64,000 nt of DNA from Cavia porcellus (GCF_034190915.1 NW_026947491.1:19594101-19658100); one strand, 5' to 3'; positions 12,240 through 24,196 are shown, numbered from the stretch's first letter. Notes: a model not told the origin generated them from the sequence alone. Translations and numbers: made by a program.

Positions 12240-13340
12240 AGAAGACACAGCAGGATAAATCTCCTAAGAGTATGTTGAGGGTTTAGAGTTGATTTCTTCA
12301 TTTCCAATGACACAATGAGTGATAACAGCAACAAAATAAGGTGGAAAATCAACTCAAAAGGAAAGAGAAACTTAGGCAGTTGGAAATTTCCTAGACCAGC
12401 TATGGTGTAAAAAAAGCTAATATGTTTCAGGGTGGGGAATTCTGCATCAGGTAAAAGAAACATGGGATTGGAGAGCAGCGTAGAATGGGAGACACCTGAT
12501 GCTGCTTGACAGGAAAATAGAATAATGATCCAAATTGATCAATCTGTCACTCCCACAACAGGCCCAAAGTGCAGAGACTGGAGGGAGTGATAGGCCACGG
12601 ATGGCTTACGTGTCCTTTCTGAGGGTTTCCTCAAGCCACAGCCCCACACATATTGGGGCCACCTTCCACTGTCAGTCCACTTGTGGTCCTGGGTGCTCAA
12701 GTACAAAGTGAGACTCAGCAGGTGACACTGAGGAGTGCACAGACCATGTGTGTGTGTGGTGTCCAAATGCATGCATGCCCAGAGTTGTGGGGCATGGACA
12801 CTTCCCTCTGGCTTTCAAACCAAGACCCAGACATCTGCAGGCACAGGAATGTACCTGTGCAGAAGGGAAGGAGCTGCAGAGACTCTGCAAAGGTGATGCT
12901 GGCACACTGTGGAGTGAGAGCCATGACAGAGAGACACCAAAGCTCAGGGCCTTGGAGAACTGTGTTGCCCCATTCTCCAAAAGGCTCCTGGCCTGCAGAG
13001 GGCTGGCATGTAATGTTGTGGTAGTCTTTCCCTGCTGGCTCTAACACACACCCTTGTGGACTCTTGTTGGAGCTACACCCCACAAAACATGATGGGGTGA
13101 CAGGGCTTCATGAAGTGACAGAAAATCACAGTGACATAAATTCAAATGGAGTTACAGGAAACTGGTTTTGGGAAAACCAGTTACCATGAGCTCATGCAGG
13201 GAAGATCTTGGCAGGTCCTGTTGGGTTTTAGCTGTTGTTGATACTTGTTACTCCTTTCTGTCACCTCTTTAGCTTGGGAATGTCCACCCTATGTAGGGCC
13301 CACCACTGTGTTTGGGAATTAACTAAACTTAACTCATTTA
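12240..13340. repeat. Segmentally duplicated IGHV spacer, copy B
   Basis: Diverged copy of 4,610-5,560. Open frames are present on both strands here but do not survive in copy A, so I treat them as chance. It is followed by the 13,660-14,300 block, which itself matches 11,330-11,900. Confidence 0.6.
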
Positions 13341-13659
13341 ACTTTATGAATACCGACTGGAGAGTCATACCCAAATGTCACCTATAATTTATTTAGATGG
13401 TATTTACAACAGATTTTAAATTGGTTCTTGAGATATTGAAATCTTTTGGCCAAAAAAAGGGCTGGGAGAATCTGCAGCAAACCAAGAGTGGCCCCCGGGG
13501 AGACACTAAGAAGGAGGCTAAACACCGACATCTTCCAGTCTGTGTCTGAGTTTCTCCTCTGTCTTAGCATCATACCACTGCTGAAAACTTAGAGTACATC
13601 CTCTACAGTTCACATGTGAAATCTCCAGACCCTACAGAATGAAAAGGACTTTGTTGGTG

Positions 13660-14071
13660 GTAGTTAGAAGGGGTATACATGCAAATATTATATTTGTATA
13701 TCATTCCACTGTCATCTGCTTCACACAAACTTCAATGTGAGAGCAATATCAACTTGCATGTACTGGAAAGGAAGACAGTGATTTGTAAGAACTTTGATGC
13801 TTTGGGAAAACCAGTTACCATGAGCATCACCATCATCATCACCTAACAGGGGACAGCTAATTTTGTCACATAATGAGGCACTGTCTCATGCAGTAATAAA
13901 TAATTCAGTTTAAGAAAGGCTAAAATAAAAAGACATTAAGGAAGGAGATTTCATGGTAAAATGACAGGAGAATTTATGAATACTGTTTCACTGCATATCT
14001 TGAGAAAAAGAAAGATTTCATCAATGTTTAATAAGTTTTATATTGCTTTCAAAATGTACCATATATGTATG

Positions 14072-14136
<65 letters not shown>

Positions 14137-14640
14137 CAAAGCTTATTGTAGTTGTAAGAAAAGGAGATGTCATACTCTTAAACATATGCTTGAAAAGATA
14201 CCACTCGTCTATTGATTTGTGAAAATATTGTAATGCAGAAAATCCACATCTGTGTCTCTCCTTAGAAGAAGATGTCTGATACATATCATGAAGCATGACC
14301 ACTCTGCCATGGAATAGTGCAGGAAGCCATTGAGTAGTGTGGGAAGGATTGTAGGATCAAATACATAGGATGTTTTTGTAACTCATGAGCTGATATCTCA
14401 GAGGTCTAGCATGCTTCACACTCTATGTATGCATGGGTAAATATATGAAATTGCCAACTCCACTGGTTAAATACAAATGAAACAATGACAATCAGATGAG
14501 GTTAAGTGTTTAGCATTACATAGATACATAGGAAGAAACCACGTTTTTGATAGAATTAGGAATATTCCCAAACATTTCTCATAACACCCATGTGCTTTTG
14601 AACCTTCCCTCTCTGAGGCTTCCAGAATAGAATTGGCCAT
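13660..14640. repeat. V3 upstream flank with (TA)n(GA)n
   Basis: Left part is the paralogue of 11,330-11,900. A compound microsatellite of TA units then GA units lies at about 14,068-14,136; ORFs translated through it (IYIYIY, REREREKE) are repeat artefacts. No gene. Confidence 0.7.
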
Positions 14641-14654
14641 ATATACAGGAGGCC

Positions 14655-14662
14655 ATGCAAAT
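14655..14662 (+). promoter_or_regulatory. V3 octamer ATGCAAAT
   Basis: Perfect octamer 122 bp upstream of the V3 ATG. A TATATACAGG sequence lies about 15 bp before it, as in V4 (TATATAGCAG). This is the expected B-cell promoter element for the functional V3. Confidence 0.9.
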
Positions 14663-14783
14663 TGGACTCCCTTGTGCTCATGAAAACCAGCCCAGCCCTC
14701 ACACTGCAGCTCTACAGAGGAACCCAGCCTTGGATGACCAGGTGGTCTCACTCAGTGATCAGGACTGAGCACATACGGAAACT

Positions 14784-15237
14784 ATGGAGCTGGCCCTGAG
14801 CCTTGTTTTCCTCCTTATTTTAAAAGGTAATGCATGAAAAACTACAGATACCAATTATATGAGTGGCACAAATGGAATTAACAGTAGATGTGTGTGACAG
14901 TTTCCTGAATAGGACGTTTTGTGTTTGCAGGTGTCCATGCTGAGGAGCAGCTGGTGGAGTCCGGGGGAGGATTGGTGCAGCCTGGGGGCTCCCTGAAACT
15001 CTCCTGCATGGCCTCAGGATTCACCTTCAGTACTTATGTCATGCACTGGATCCGACAGGCTCCAGGAAAGGGGCTGGAGTGGATCTCATACATCAGCCAG
15101 ACTGGTAAAAACATAAACTATGCAGACTCCATAAAGGGCCGATTCACCATCTCCAGAGACAACGAAAAGAACACACTGTATCTGCAGATGAGCAGCCTGA
15201 AACCCGAGGACACGGCCTTGTATTACTGTGCAAGAAA
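14784..15237 (+). CDS. V3: IGHV segment, apparently functional (clan III)
   Basis: Second intact heavy-chain V segment. Leader exon 14,784-14,826 reads [14 protein letters not shown] (one codon shorter than the V1 leader), with a GT donor at 14,827. The V exon starts at 14,931 after TTTGCAG and is open to the RSS. Mature protein begins [10 protein letters not shown], with cysteine in LSCMAS, CDR1 [19 protein letters not shown], a 17-residue CDR2 beginning YISQTGK, and ALYYCAR. All structural cysteines and the core tryptophan are present, and the octamer is perfect. The frame runs on past the RSS to 15,439; that extension is not part of the gene. Functional by sequence only. Confidence 0.94.
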
Positions 15238-15275
15238 CACAGTGAGGGACATCATTGTGGGGCAATACACAAACC
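15238..15275 (+). promoter_or_regulatory. V3 RSS (22-bp spacer)
   Basis: Heptamer CACAGTG at 15,238-15,244 is consensus. The best nonamer, ACACAAACC at 15,267-15,275, has one mismatch and gives a 22-bp spacer. With a strict 23-bp spacer the nonamer would be CACAAACCT, a worse match. A 22-bp spacer is normally tolerated by RAG. Confidence 0.85.
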
Positions 15276-15279
15276 TCCT

Positions 15280-16085
15280 TGCAAGGGCGCTTAAGTCCAG
15301 CAGAGGTCGCTGTGGCTGTGGAGAGGAAGGCCGGGTCCTAGGAGCAGGTGCAGAGGAGGAAGCCCTATGGTTAGGGCTTCCTGTGGGCCTCTGGTTTTCC
15401 CCATGTGTTAACATCACAGACCTGCAATGGAGGCACTGAGATGCAGCATCCAAGTCCAAGCAAACATAGTCTGTTGAATTTAGTTGCATAAGTGCATATT
15501 CAGGTTCTGACTTGCTCATCTCTATGCTCATTTGCTCTTCTTGCTCATTTCCTTGATGGGTAAATGTGACTTGTATGCATCTCAAGGTAACCTGCACTTT
15601 TTGCAAAGTTAGCATCCTTCTGAGTGTGAGGTCATCATCATCTAAAACTGAATCTACTCATACAGTCAGAATTATTAGGACTGCCTCACGAAGAAATATT
15701 TTGGGGGTTAAAGAATTAAATCCTTCGGGGCTGGAGATTTAGCTCAGCGGCATAAGCACCTGCGTTGGAAGCAGGCAGTCGTGAGTTCAATCCCTGGTAC
15801 CGATAAAAAGGAAAAAGACAAAAAAAAAAAGAATTAAATCCTTCTCCACTCTGTTCACAGGGTCTGAGATCACACAGTTCTCTCCTCATCTTGGGGCCTC
15901 AGGAGGCCTGGTCTCCAAGCTCAGCCTTTGCCCATTTTGAGGCTCTGTGCTCAGGGAGGAGAAAAGGGAGTGGTCTGACTTGAGTCATAACAACGTCTGT
16001 GAGTTCTTTCTATCTAAGGAGACTGAGCAGGCTTTGAGTCTGTACTTTTCCTCTGTACCTTAGAAACTGTAAAATTTACAAATTA
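15280..16085. repeat. V3 3' flank, paralogous to V5 and V6 flanks
   Basis: The stretch GCATCCAAGTCCAAGCAAAC (about 15,445) and the following sequence match the V5 flank (27,180-27,890) and, more diverged, the V6 flank (29,590-30,210). No gene. An ID SINE interrupts it at 15,727. Confidence 0.8.
15727..15829 (+). mobile_element. ID-type SINE with perfect 16-bp TSD
   Basis: Standard ID body (TAGCTCAGCGG A box; GGTACCGATAAAAAGG end; short A tail). Flanked by AAGAATTAAATCCTTC at 15,711-15,726 and again at 15,828-15,843. The homologous spot behind V5 (27,614-27,630, AAGGAATTAAATCCTTC) lacks the insert. Confidence 0.95.
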
Positions 16086-19000
16086 CAGTGTAGACAGCTC
16101 TCCCCTCTCCCTGCTGGGCTTGTTGGACCCTTGAGTTCTGGGTCAGCCAGCACCATCTGTTTCAGAGGCCGGGCAGGCTGGAGTGAGTGTCCCAACACCA
16201 TCCCTCCAAGCCCAGCTAGTTTGCAACTCTCACTCAGGCCCAGACAGGGAATTTTGCAGCTTCCTTTTGCCCTGGACCAGCTAAGTGGGGCTTGTATGGG
16301 GCTGCACAGGTCTTGCCACTCCCTGTCTGGCTTGGCAGACAATAGATTTCTGGGCCTGCCAGACTATAGAGCTCTGGGCCTGCCAGCACCATCCATTCCA
16401 TAGACTGGGCAGCTTGGGGTGAGTGTCCCCACACCATCCCCCGAGCCCAACTAGTTTGAAACCCTCACTTGGCCTGGAAAAGAAATTTCACAGCTTCCTG
16501 TTGCACTGGCCCAGCTCAGCAGGTCTTGAGCCGGCCTGTCCAATCCCCAGTGACCCTCTCTCAATCCGAGAAACTGGGTGGCCAGAGTCCCAGGAGCTGA
16601 GGGCATAGAAGAAGATTTCCAAAAGGCCTTGGGGAAGCCTTGTAATAACAATAGAAACACAGAAATATAGGAAAGTAACAAGATGAAAGACCAAATTACA
16701 ATATCAAAACTCCAGCCCATCCAAAGAAACCTTAGCAGCAATGTACATAGAAGAAAATATATGCCATACACCTGAAATATCAGGCATAATAGCAAATGAA
16801 ATAAAGAAGCAACTCCGAGAAGCTTTAAAGGAGACATAATCTCTCAAGTAAAAGAAGAAATGATAAAAGAAATGAAAGAGATGCAAAACATATCTAAAGA
16901 AGACACAGTTAAAAAATGGAGGAACTAATAAAAAGGTAGAATCCCTGGATGAACAATATAAGAAACAAACAGAATACATAAAGCAGATGGAAAGAGATAT
17001 ACAGGAAATCAAAAATTCCATTGAAAGTGTAAAAACCACCTCAATGAAAGTGAAGGCAGAATTTCAAACCTTGAAGACAGGATTTCAGCTAGTGAACAAG
17101 AAAGGAAAGATCTTCTTTAAATAACAAGAAATAAGGAAATAACAATTCAACAGCTGCAAAATGATTCAAAGAAAAACAAAAGATTGGTAGGGATAAATGA
17201 AAAAGAAGGGGACAACATAAAGGATGTCAAAAAGATATTTAGAGGAGTAATACCTGAAAATTTTGAAAACATGAGATTGGAAACTGATATCAAGATCAGT
17301 GAAACATACAGAACTGCAAATAGCCACAAGAAAAATAAAAGTACACTCAGATATATAATAATCACCATCCCAGAAATCCAACAAAAGAATGGAATATTAA
17401 AAGCTGTCAGAGAGAAAAGACAGATCACTTATAAAAGAAAACCTGTCAGAATCACAGCAGACTTCTGAGCACAAACAAAAAAGTCAAGAAGAGCATGGAA
17501 TGAAGTATTTCAGATTCTAAAGGAAAATGATTTCCAACCTAGAATGATGTACCCTGAAAAATTGTACTTCAAAATCAATGGAGAAATAAGATACTTCCAT
17601 GACAAAGAATAGCTAAAGAATTTCATGATCACCAAGCCAGCCCTGTAAAGAACACTAAAAGACAATTTAGATACACTTAGGAGAAAACCACTAAGCAAAG
17701 CAGACAATTACACAGAAAAGAAAGATAAAGATGCAACAGCAGAAAGATAACATGCCAACAATAAGCCAACATATAACAGCTATAACCATTAATGTAAATG
17801 GACTCGGTGCATCAATTAAAAGAAATAGATTGGCAGAAAGGATCAAAAAACAAAATTCAACCATATGCTATCTACAAGAAACCCATTTAACCCAAAAGGA
17901 AACTCAGAGACTGAAAGTCAAAGGATGGAAAACAATATTTCATGCAACAGATACCCAAAAAAAGCAGGGGTAGCTATTCTGTTTGAAGACAATGTGAACT
18001 TTAAACTGATAATGATCTGAAGAGATAAACAAGGTCATTACATACAGGTTAGGGGAAACTTCAAGAGGAACAGATAACTATCTTAAATATATATGCACCA
18101 AATTCCAGAGCACCCAATTATATAAAACAAGTATTAACAGAAATGAAAAACCAAGTTAGAAGTAACACAATTGTAACAAGAGACCTTAACATACGATTGA
18201 CACCAATGGACACATCAACCAAACAGAAAATCCGCAAAAAAATAACAGAACTGAATCACACATGTGAACAAATGGCCTTGATAGACATATATAGAGTGTT
18301 CCATCCAACAACATCAGAATACACATTCTTCTCAACAATACATGGGTCATTCTCTAAAATAGAACATATATTAGCTCACAGAACATATTTAAACAAATGC
18401 AAATGAGTTGAAATCATCCCTTACAAGTTATCGGATCATAGCACCATGAAATTAGAAATTAATGATAAAAGATACTGCAAAAATCCCACAAACACATGGA
18501 AACTGAATAACACACTCTTGAGTAATCAGTGGGTCACAGGGGAAATTAAAGAAGAAATTAAACAATACCCACAAGCAAATGAAAATACAAATACAACTTA
18601 TCGGAATCTGTGGAATGCAATGAAAGCTGTCCTCAGAGGAAAATTTATTGCACTGAGTTCCCACATCAGGAAAACAGAACGAATACAAATAAATAACTTG
18701 ATGCTACACCTCAAACACCTAGAAAAAGCAGAGCAAGTCAAGCCCAAAGCCAAAAGAAGAGAGGAAATTATAAAAATCAGAGCAGAAATCAATGCAATAG
18801 AGACTTAAGAAAACAATCCAAAGAATCAACGAATCAAAGAGTTGGTTCTTTGAAAGAACAAATAAAATTGATAAGCCCCTAGCCAACCTTATTTTAAAAA
18901 GGGAAGAAAAGCTCAAATTCATGCAATAAGACATGAAAAAGGTGAAATCACTACAGACCCAATAGAAATACAGAAGATCATCAACACCTATTTCGAAAAC

Positions 19001-22000
19001 CTCTACTCTCAAAAGTTTGATAATACAGAAGAAATAGACAGATTCTTAGAAACATATGAAGTACCAAAGCTAGATCAAGAGGATATAAAACTGTTGAATA
19101 ACCCAATCTCTGTTAATAAAATTGAAAATGTAATTAAGTCCTTACCCACCAAGAAGAGCCCAGGCCCAGATGGATTCACTGCAGAATTCTACAAAAAATA
19201 CAAAGAAGAAATAATGCTGACACTCCTCAAACTATTCAATGAAATTGAAAGGGAAGCAATCCTTTCATTCCTGGAAGCAAATATTACTCTAGTACCAAAA
19301 CCTGAGAAAGACCCAACTAAAAAAGAGAACTATAGGCTGATCTCCCTAATGAACACAGATGCAAAAATCCTCAATAAAATATTGGCAAATAGGATGCAAC
19401 AAATCATCAAGAAAATTATACACCATGACCAAGTGGGATTCATCCCAGGAATGCAAGGATGGTTCAACATTCGCAAATCAATAAATGTAATCCACCATAT
19501 CAATAAAGCCAAATATAAGAATCACATGATCATTTCTATAGATGCAGAAAAAGCCTTCGAAAAGGCCCAACATTTATTCATGATAAGAACTTTACAGAAA
19601 ATTGGAATAGATGGCCTTTACCTCAATATAATAAAGGCCATTTATGACAAACCAACAGCCAGTATCATACTAAATGGCCAAAAATTGAAAGCCTTTACTT
19701 TAAAATCAGGCACAAGACAAGGATGTCCTTTATCACCACTCCTATTTAATATACTACTGGAAGTACTAGCCAGAGCAATTAGGCAAAAAAGAGAAATAAA
19801 AGGGGTAAAGATAGGAGAAGAAGAAGTTAAATTATCATTGTTTGCAGATGACATGATACTCTACATAGAAGACCCCCTAAACTCCATTGAAGACTCTTAG
19901 ATACAATAAATAAATTCAGTAATGTGGCTGGATACAAAATCAATACTCAGAAATCAATAGCATTCCTATACACGAACAACAAAATCACAGAGAGGGAAAT
20001 AAGAGAAACTGGACTATTCACATTAGCAAGCAAAAAAATGAAATATTTAGGAATTACTCTTATGAAAGAAGTGAAAGACTTATACAGTGAAAATTATAAT
20101 GCACTGAAAAAGGAAATTGAGGATGATCTCAGAAAATGGAAAGACATCCCTTGCTCATGGATAGGAAGAACAAACATTGTGAAGATGGCCATTCTCCCAA
20201 AACTGTTATACAGATTCAATGCAATCCCAATAGAAATACCATCAACATACCTTATAGATCTAGAAAAATCACTCATAAATTTCATCTGGAACCAGAAGAG
20301 ACCTAGAATCGTAAAGGCAATTCTAAGCAGCAAAGACAAAGCAGGAGGCATCACAATACCTGACTTGAAATACTTCCCAGAATCAATAACTGGGACCACT
20401 TCTTATTAAAAAGTTTCTGTCAAAAGAAATCTCCAGCATAGTGAAAAGAAAACCCACAAACTGGGAAAAGATTTTAGTGAACTCTCTCTCAGACAAGGGA
20501 ATCTTGTCTAAAACATATAAAGAATTAAAAAAACTAAGACCTCCAAAATTCAAAGATCCAATCCAAAAATGGGCATCTGAGATGAATACGCAATTCTCAG
20601 ATGAAGAAATGCAAATGGCAAATAAATACATGAAAAAAATGTTCATCATCATTGGTCATTAGAGAAATGCAAATTAAAACCACACTGAGATACCATCTCA
20701 CTCCTGAAAGAATGGCCAGGATCAAGAAAACCAACAACAACAAATGCTGGAGAGGCTGTGGGGAAAAAGGAACTCTCCTACACTGTTGGTGGGAGTGTAG
20801 ACTGGTACAGCCTTTGTGGAGGTCAGTCTGGATATTTCTCAAAATTCTGGTATTGGAAGTCCCATTTGTTCCAGCTATCCCACTTCTAGGTATATTCCCA
20901 GAAGAACTGAAAGCATCATGCCACAGTGATATATGTGCACCTATGTTTATAGCAGCACAATTGGTAATTGCCAGATCTTGGAAACAACCCAAGTGTCCAT
21001 CAACTGAGGAATGGATATAAAAATTGTGGTATTTCTATACAATGGAGTATTATTCAGCTAAAAGAAGGATCACATTGAGATATTTATCAATAAATGGGTG
21101 CAGCTTGAGACCATACTCGTAAGTGAAATAAATCAATCTCGCATGTGTGAATACCGAATAGTTTCCCTAATGTAAGTAATGATTCAAATATATAAAAATA
21201 TGTGGTAATCATGATCCCCCATTATGTGGCCTTGAAGCCTTATAAAGTTTTCACTTATTAATTGGAAAGGCTTTATTCTCAGCTTCTTGATATGGAAATA
21301 TTTGAAGCTATAGTATATGAAGTTTTATTCAAATATTTCAAGGAAAAAGGACACTATGGTAACTACTATTAAGTCGGGTTATTTGGTGGTGAAGCACTAG
21401 GTTGCTGAAACAGTCATGCTTTGACCTGTATTGTTATATTGTTTTGTCCTGTTTTATCTCAATCTCTCCCTTATTCTTTAAAAAAAAATTTAGTTATTTC
21501 CTATGTTTGTTTTAATTAAGGGGAAAAATTTTAAAAAATTAGCAGGATATATAATAGTAACTCTTTTTGATTTCCTATTAACTTGTTTTGAAGTCCTGTA
21601 ATACTCCCACAATCTTCTTTTGACTGATTAGACTCTGTTCCATTCTGTATGATAGTATCAAGTTTGAGGGTATAGGCAACTACTTTGAAGGCAATAAGAT
21701 TCACTAAGATGCCCATTCTGGTTTGACTATTGTCTCCTTTGGAAGTCCTGTAATGTTTACAATGCCTAAGTTTTATTGGTCTTGTTCTCTACTGTTTTGT
21801 CCAACTTTATAATATCTAATGAGATAGACAATTCTTTTTAAGGAAACAAGAGACAACGTTGATAACCATTGTTGATAACCTTGTACTCTGTTCTACACCA
21901 CGTGCTATGTCTATCCTTGGTTTTGACTGACAGCTTTGTTTTGCCATATTTGACTGTATTCTCTCCCCCTCCCCAAAGAAAGTAATAAGCACTAAGGAGT

Positions 22001-22356
22001 AATAAAATCCAAAATGTGCAAATTTTGTTGTAAAAAAGAGAGGGAAAAAAAAGAAAAAGAAAAAGAGCTCTAACGGATATAACAGCAACTGTGTTTAGGG
22101 GTGTTAAATAGCTGACTATATCAATGTTTTTGGATCATTGAACACAGCTGTTTGCAGTCTCCCTGTTTGAATGTCCACCTTGTATTCTTTGATACTGTGA
22201 TTTGAGCAACTATTTTCAAGATGATAATATGTAATCTACTAACAGGTGATTTCTTACTGTTATGTTTTTTTTTTGTAGTTCTGTATTACGTGTACCCTTA
22301 CACTGCTTTGTTTTGTTTTGTGTTTTTCTCTTTTTCCTCCTAAATAAAAAAAAATT
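16086..22356 (+). mobile_element. LINE-1, probably full length, inactive
   Basis: About 6.3 kb from a GC-rich 5' region to an A-rich end. The 5' part holds two related units (about 16,144 and 16,382). ORF1 is broken; its C-terminal domain is readable at 17,184-17,466, ending REKRQITYKRKPVRITADF before a TGA. ORF2 starts at 17,731 (MQQQKDN) with the endonuclease domain (NVNGL, LQETH), stopped at 17,971. The reverse transcriptase spans about 19,094-20,409 and has FADDMILY at about 19,841. The terminal Cys-rich part ([18 protein letters not shown]) lies at about 20,740-20,810. A 3' UTR of about 1.2 kb follows. Stops and shifts occur in both ORFs, so it cannot move itself. I see no clear target-site duplication; the part beyond 21,200 could be older 3' UTR fragments. 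Confidence 0.85.
16140..16520 (+). repeat. LINE-1 5' UTR monomers
   Basis: Two imperfect tandem units of about 237 bp: GCCAGCACCATCTG (about 16,146) and GCCAGCACCATCCA (about 16,383) each followed by GTGTCCC(A)ACACCATCCC, an AGCCCA(G/A)CTAGTTTG stretch, TTTG/TTTCACAGCTTCC and (T)TGC(C/A)CTGG. Monomers of this kind carry the promoter in mouse LINE-1; the function here is inferred. Confidence 0.7.
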
Positions 22357-22364
22357 CTTCATGG

Positions 22365-23150
22365 TAACCCAAACTTAGAAACTACCTAAAAGTCTACCAA
22401 TTCAAAGAAATTTTATCCAAACATGAGATATACTTCACCCTTAAAGAAATTGATTTAAAATTCTTGTTACTGCATGAGTATGCATTGAAACATCCTAATG
22501 AATACAAAATTTCCCTCCGGTGTGACTCCAGTGACAAATAACATCGACATTTTTCACAATTATTGCACTTTGAAAATACACCTACAGCTTCCAGGGACTA
22601 TGAGGACATGAATTATGCAATCAATAATTAGAAATAGTTATAAATTTCCTTGTCACGATGAACACACAGATTAAGCATTGTTACAGTAGAATCAGAAATG
22701 AGTTAATATGCACAATTTCCCTTAATTGTACTTGTAAACTTTGACCTTAATGTTTGTGGGTAAAATTCAAACAGAGTGCCATTTAAAAAGATAAACCAAA
22801 AGCTATGACAACTAATGAATTTCTGGAAAAAACAAAGAGGATTATTGTGGATCATGAGGTAGAAATGTTGCTCTAATGAGACTTTTGTGCTTTGTGGAAG
22901 TTCTGTTCCATCAGCTCTGTGGATTGGGAATGTTCACCCTAGGCCAGGCCCAACACTACATTTGGGAAGCACTAAGCATGGTTAATTTTATAAGTACAAG
23001 CTGGGCATAGTCATCAAAGTCTGATGCATAGTTCATACAGATGCTATTTATCTCAGACTTTTAAATTAATACAGGAGAGATTTCAAACTCTGGGGCCACC
23101 GTGAGGGAGTAAAATGACTTTAATAAGTAATAAACCAGGATGGCAGACAG
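22365..23150. repeat. Segmentally duplicated IGHV spacer, copy C
   Basis: Left part matches 3,925-4,400 and right part (22,880-23,150) matches 5,480-5,740; the sequence between them in the other copy (4,400-5,480) is missing here. No gene. Confidence 0.6.
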
Positions 23151-23351
23151 GATGGAAACCTGAGATTTGAAAGCATAGGGAGAAATAAAAGGACATGAAG
23201 ACATAGAGATACCAAGACATTATCTCACAGTGGGTTCTCATATCATCTTGAATGAAATCACTGCCGAACTCCCTCATCACATTCACATCTGAGGACGGCA
23301 CAGCCCTATGTCAGTTTTTCATGCCAAGAGCCCTCTATATAGCAGAAGGCC

Positions 23352-23359
23352 ATGCAAAT
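23352..23359 (+). promoter_or_regulatory. V4 octamer ATGCAAAT
   Basis: Perfect octamer 122 bp (8-mer end to start) before the mutated leader start of V4, with CTATATAGCAG just upstream. Confidence 0.85.
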
Positions 23360-23480
23360 AGGGCCTCCCTGTACTGATGAAAACCAGCCCAGCCCTCACC
23401 ATGCAGCTCTGCAGAGGAGCCCAGCCCTGGTGCCCAGGTGGTACCAGTCGGTGATCAGCACTGAGCACAGACGGCTCATC

Positions 23481-23937
23481 GTGGAGCTGGCTCTGAGCTG
23501 GGTTTTTCTGTTTGCAATTCTCAAAGGTAAATTGTTTAGAACAAAAGATGCTGAGGCATCAGTGGAAATGTATGGGTTACACAGTGGACCTCAATGACAG
23601 TTTCTTGAGCAGGATGTCTCTATGTTTGCAGGTGTCGAGGCAGACGTGCAACTCGTGGAGTCCGGGGGAGGTTTGTTGCAGCCTGGGGGTTCCCCAGACT
23701 CTCCTGCGTGGCCTCGGGATTCACCTTCAGTGGCTACTGGATGAGTTGAATCTGCCAAGCTCCAGGAAAGGGACTGGAATGGATCTCAGAGATTAAGTAC
23801 GACGGTGGTAGCACATACGACGCAGACTCTGTGAAGAGCCGATTCACCATCTCCAGGGACAACGGCAAGAACACGCTGTATCTGCAGATGAGCAGCCTCA
23901 GACCCGAAGACAAAGCAGTGTATTACTGTGCGAAAGA
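23481..23937 (+). pseudogene. V4: IGHV pseudogene
   Basis: Leader exon 23,481-23,526 matches the V2 leader (ELALSWVFLFAILK), but its ATG is GTG. The GT donor (23,527) and CAG acceptor (before 23,632) are intact. The V exon has a one-base deletion in framework 1 (TCCCCAGACTC for TCCCTGAGACTC) and TGA in place of the conserved framework 2 Trp (ATGAGT-TGA-ATC). The rest is well kept: CDR2 region with TACGACGGTGGTAGC, framework 3, and TATTACTGTGCGAAAGA at the end. Three independent lesions make it a pseudogene; the body is otherwise close to V1 (WMS CDR1, EIK start of CDR2). Confidence 0.94.
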
Positions 23938-23976
23938 CACAACGGGGGAACATCAGTGCGAGACCAGACAAAAATC
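23938..23976 (+). promoter_or_regulatory. V4 RSS, damaged heptamer
   Basis: Heptamer CACAACG (23,938-23,944): the essential CAC is kept but the last four bases differ. A 23-bp spacer and nonamer ACAAAAATC (23,968-23,976, one mismatch) follow. Layout is conserved; efficiency is probably low. Confidence 0.8.
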
Positions 23977-24109
23977 TTCGCGCAGGGGCGCTTAGTACCA
24001 GCAGGGGTCGCTCGAAACACGCAGCACAGAATCTATTACAAGCGGACACGTACTAAACCATTTTATTATTTTAGGTTGGCGACATGACATTTTTAAAAAT
24101 GATGCTATT

Positions 24110-24196
24110 GGGACTGAGGATTTAGCTCAGCGGCACAAGCGCCTGCCTTGTAAGTGCGCAGTCATGAGTTTGATCCCTGGTACTCAAAAAAAAAAA
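24110..24196 (+). mobile_element. ID-type SINE
   Basis: GGGACTGAGGATTTAGCTC body with B box AGTTTGATCCC and A tail. Flanked by AAAATGATGCTAT on both sides (about 24,096 and 24,195), the target-site duplication. Confidence 0.9.

Noticed and set aside
12653..13083. Cluster of overlapping ORFs of about 100-123 codons on both strands
   Set aside because: The frames are not kept in the paralogous block at 4,900-5,300, so they are chance openings in spacer DNA.
19094..20409. Reverse transcriptase ORFs as a host gene or retrovirus
   Set aside because: Order of endonuclease, FADDMILY reverse transcriptase and Cys-rich end, with an ORF1 upstream, identifies LINE-1.
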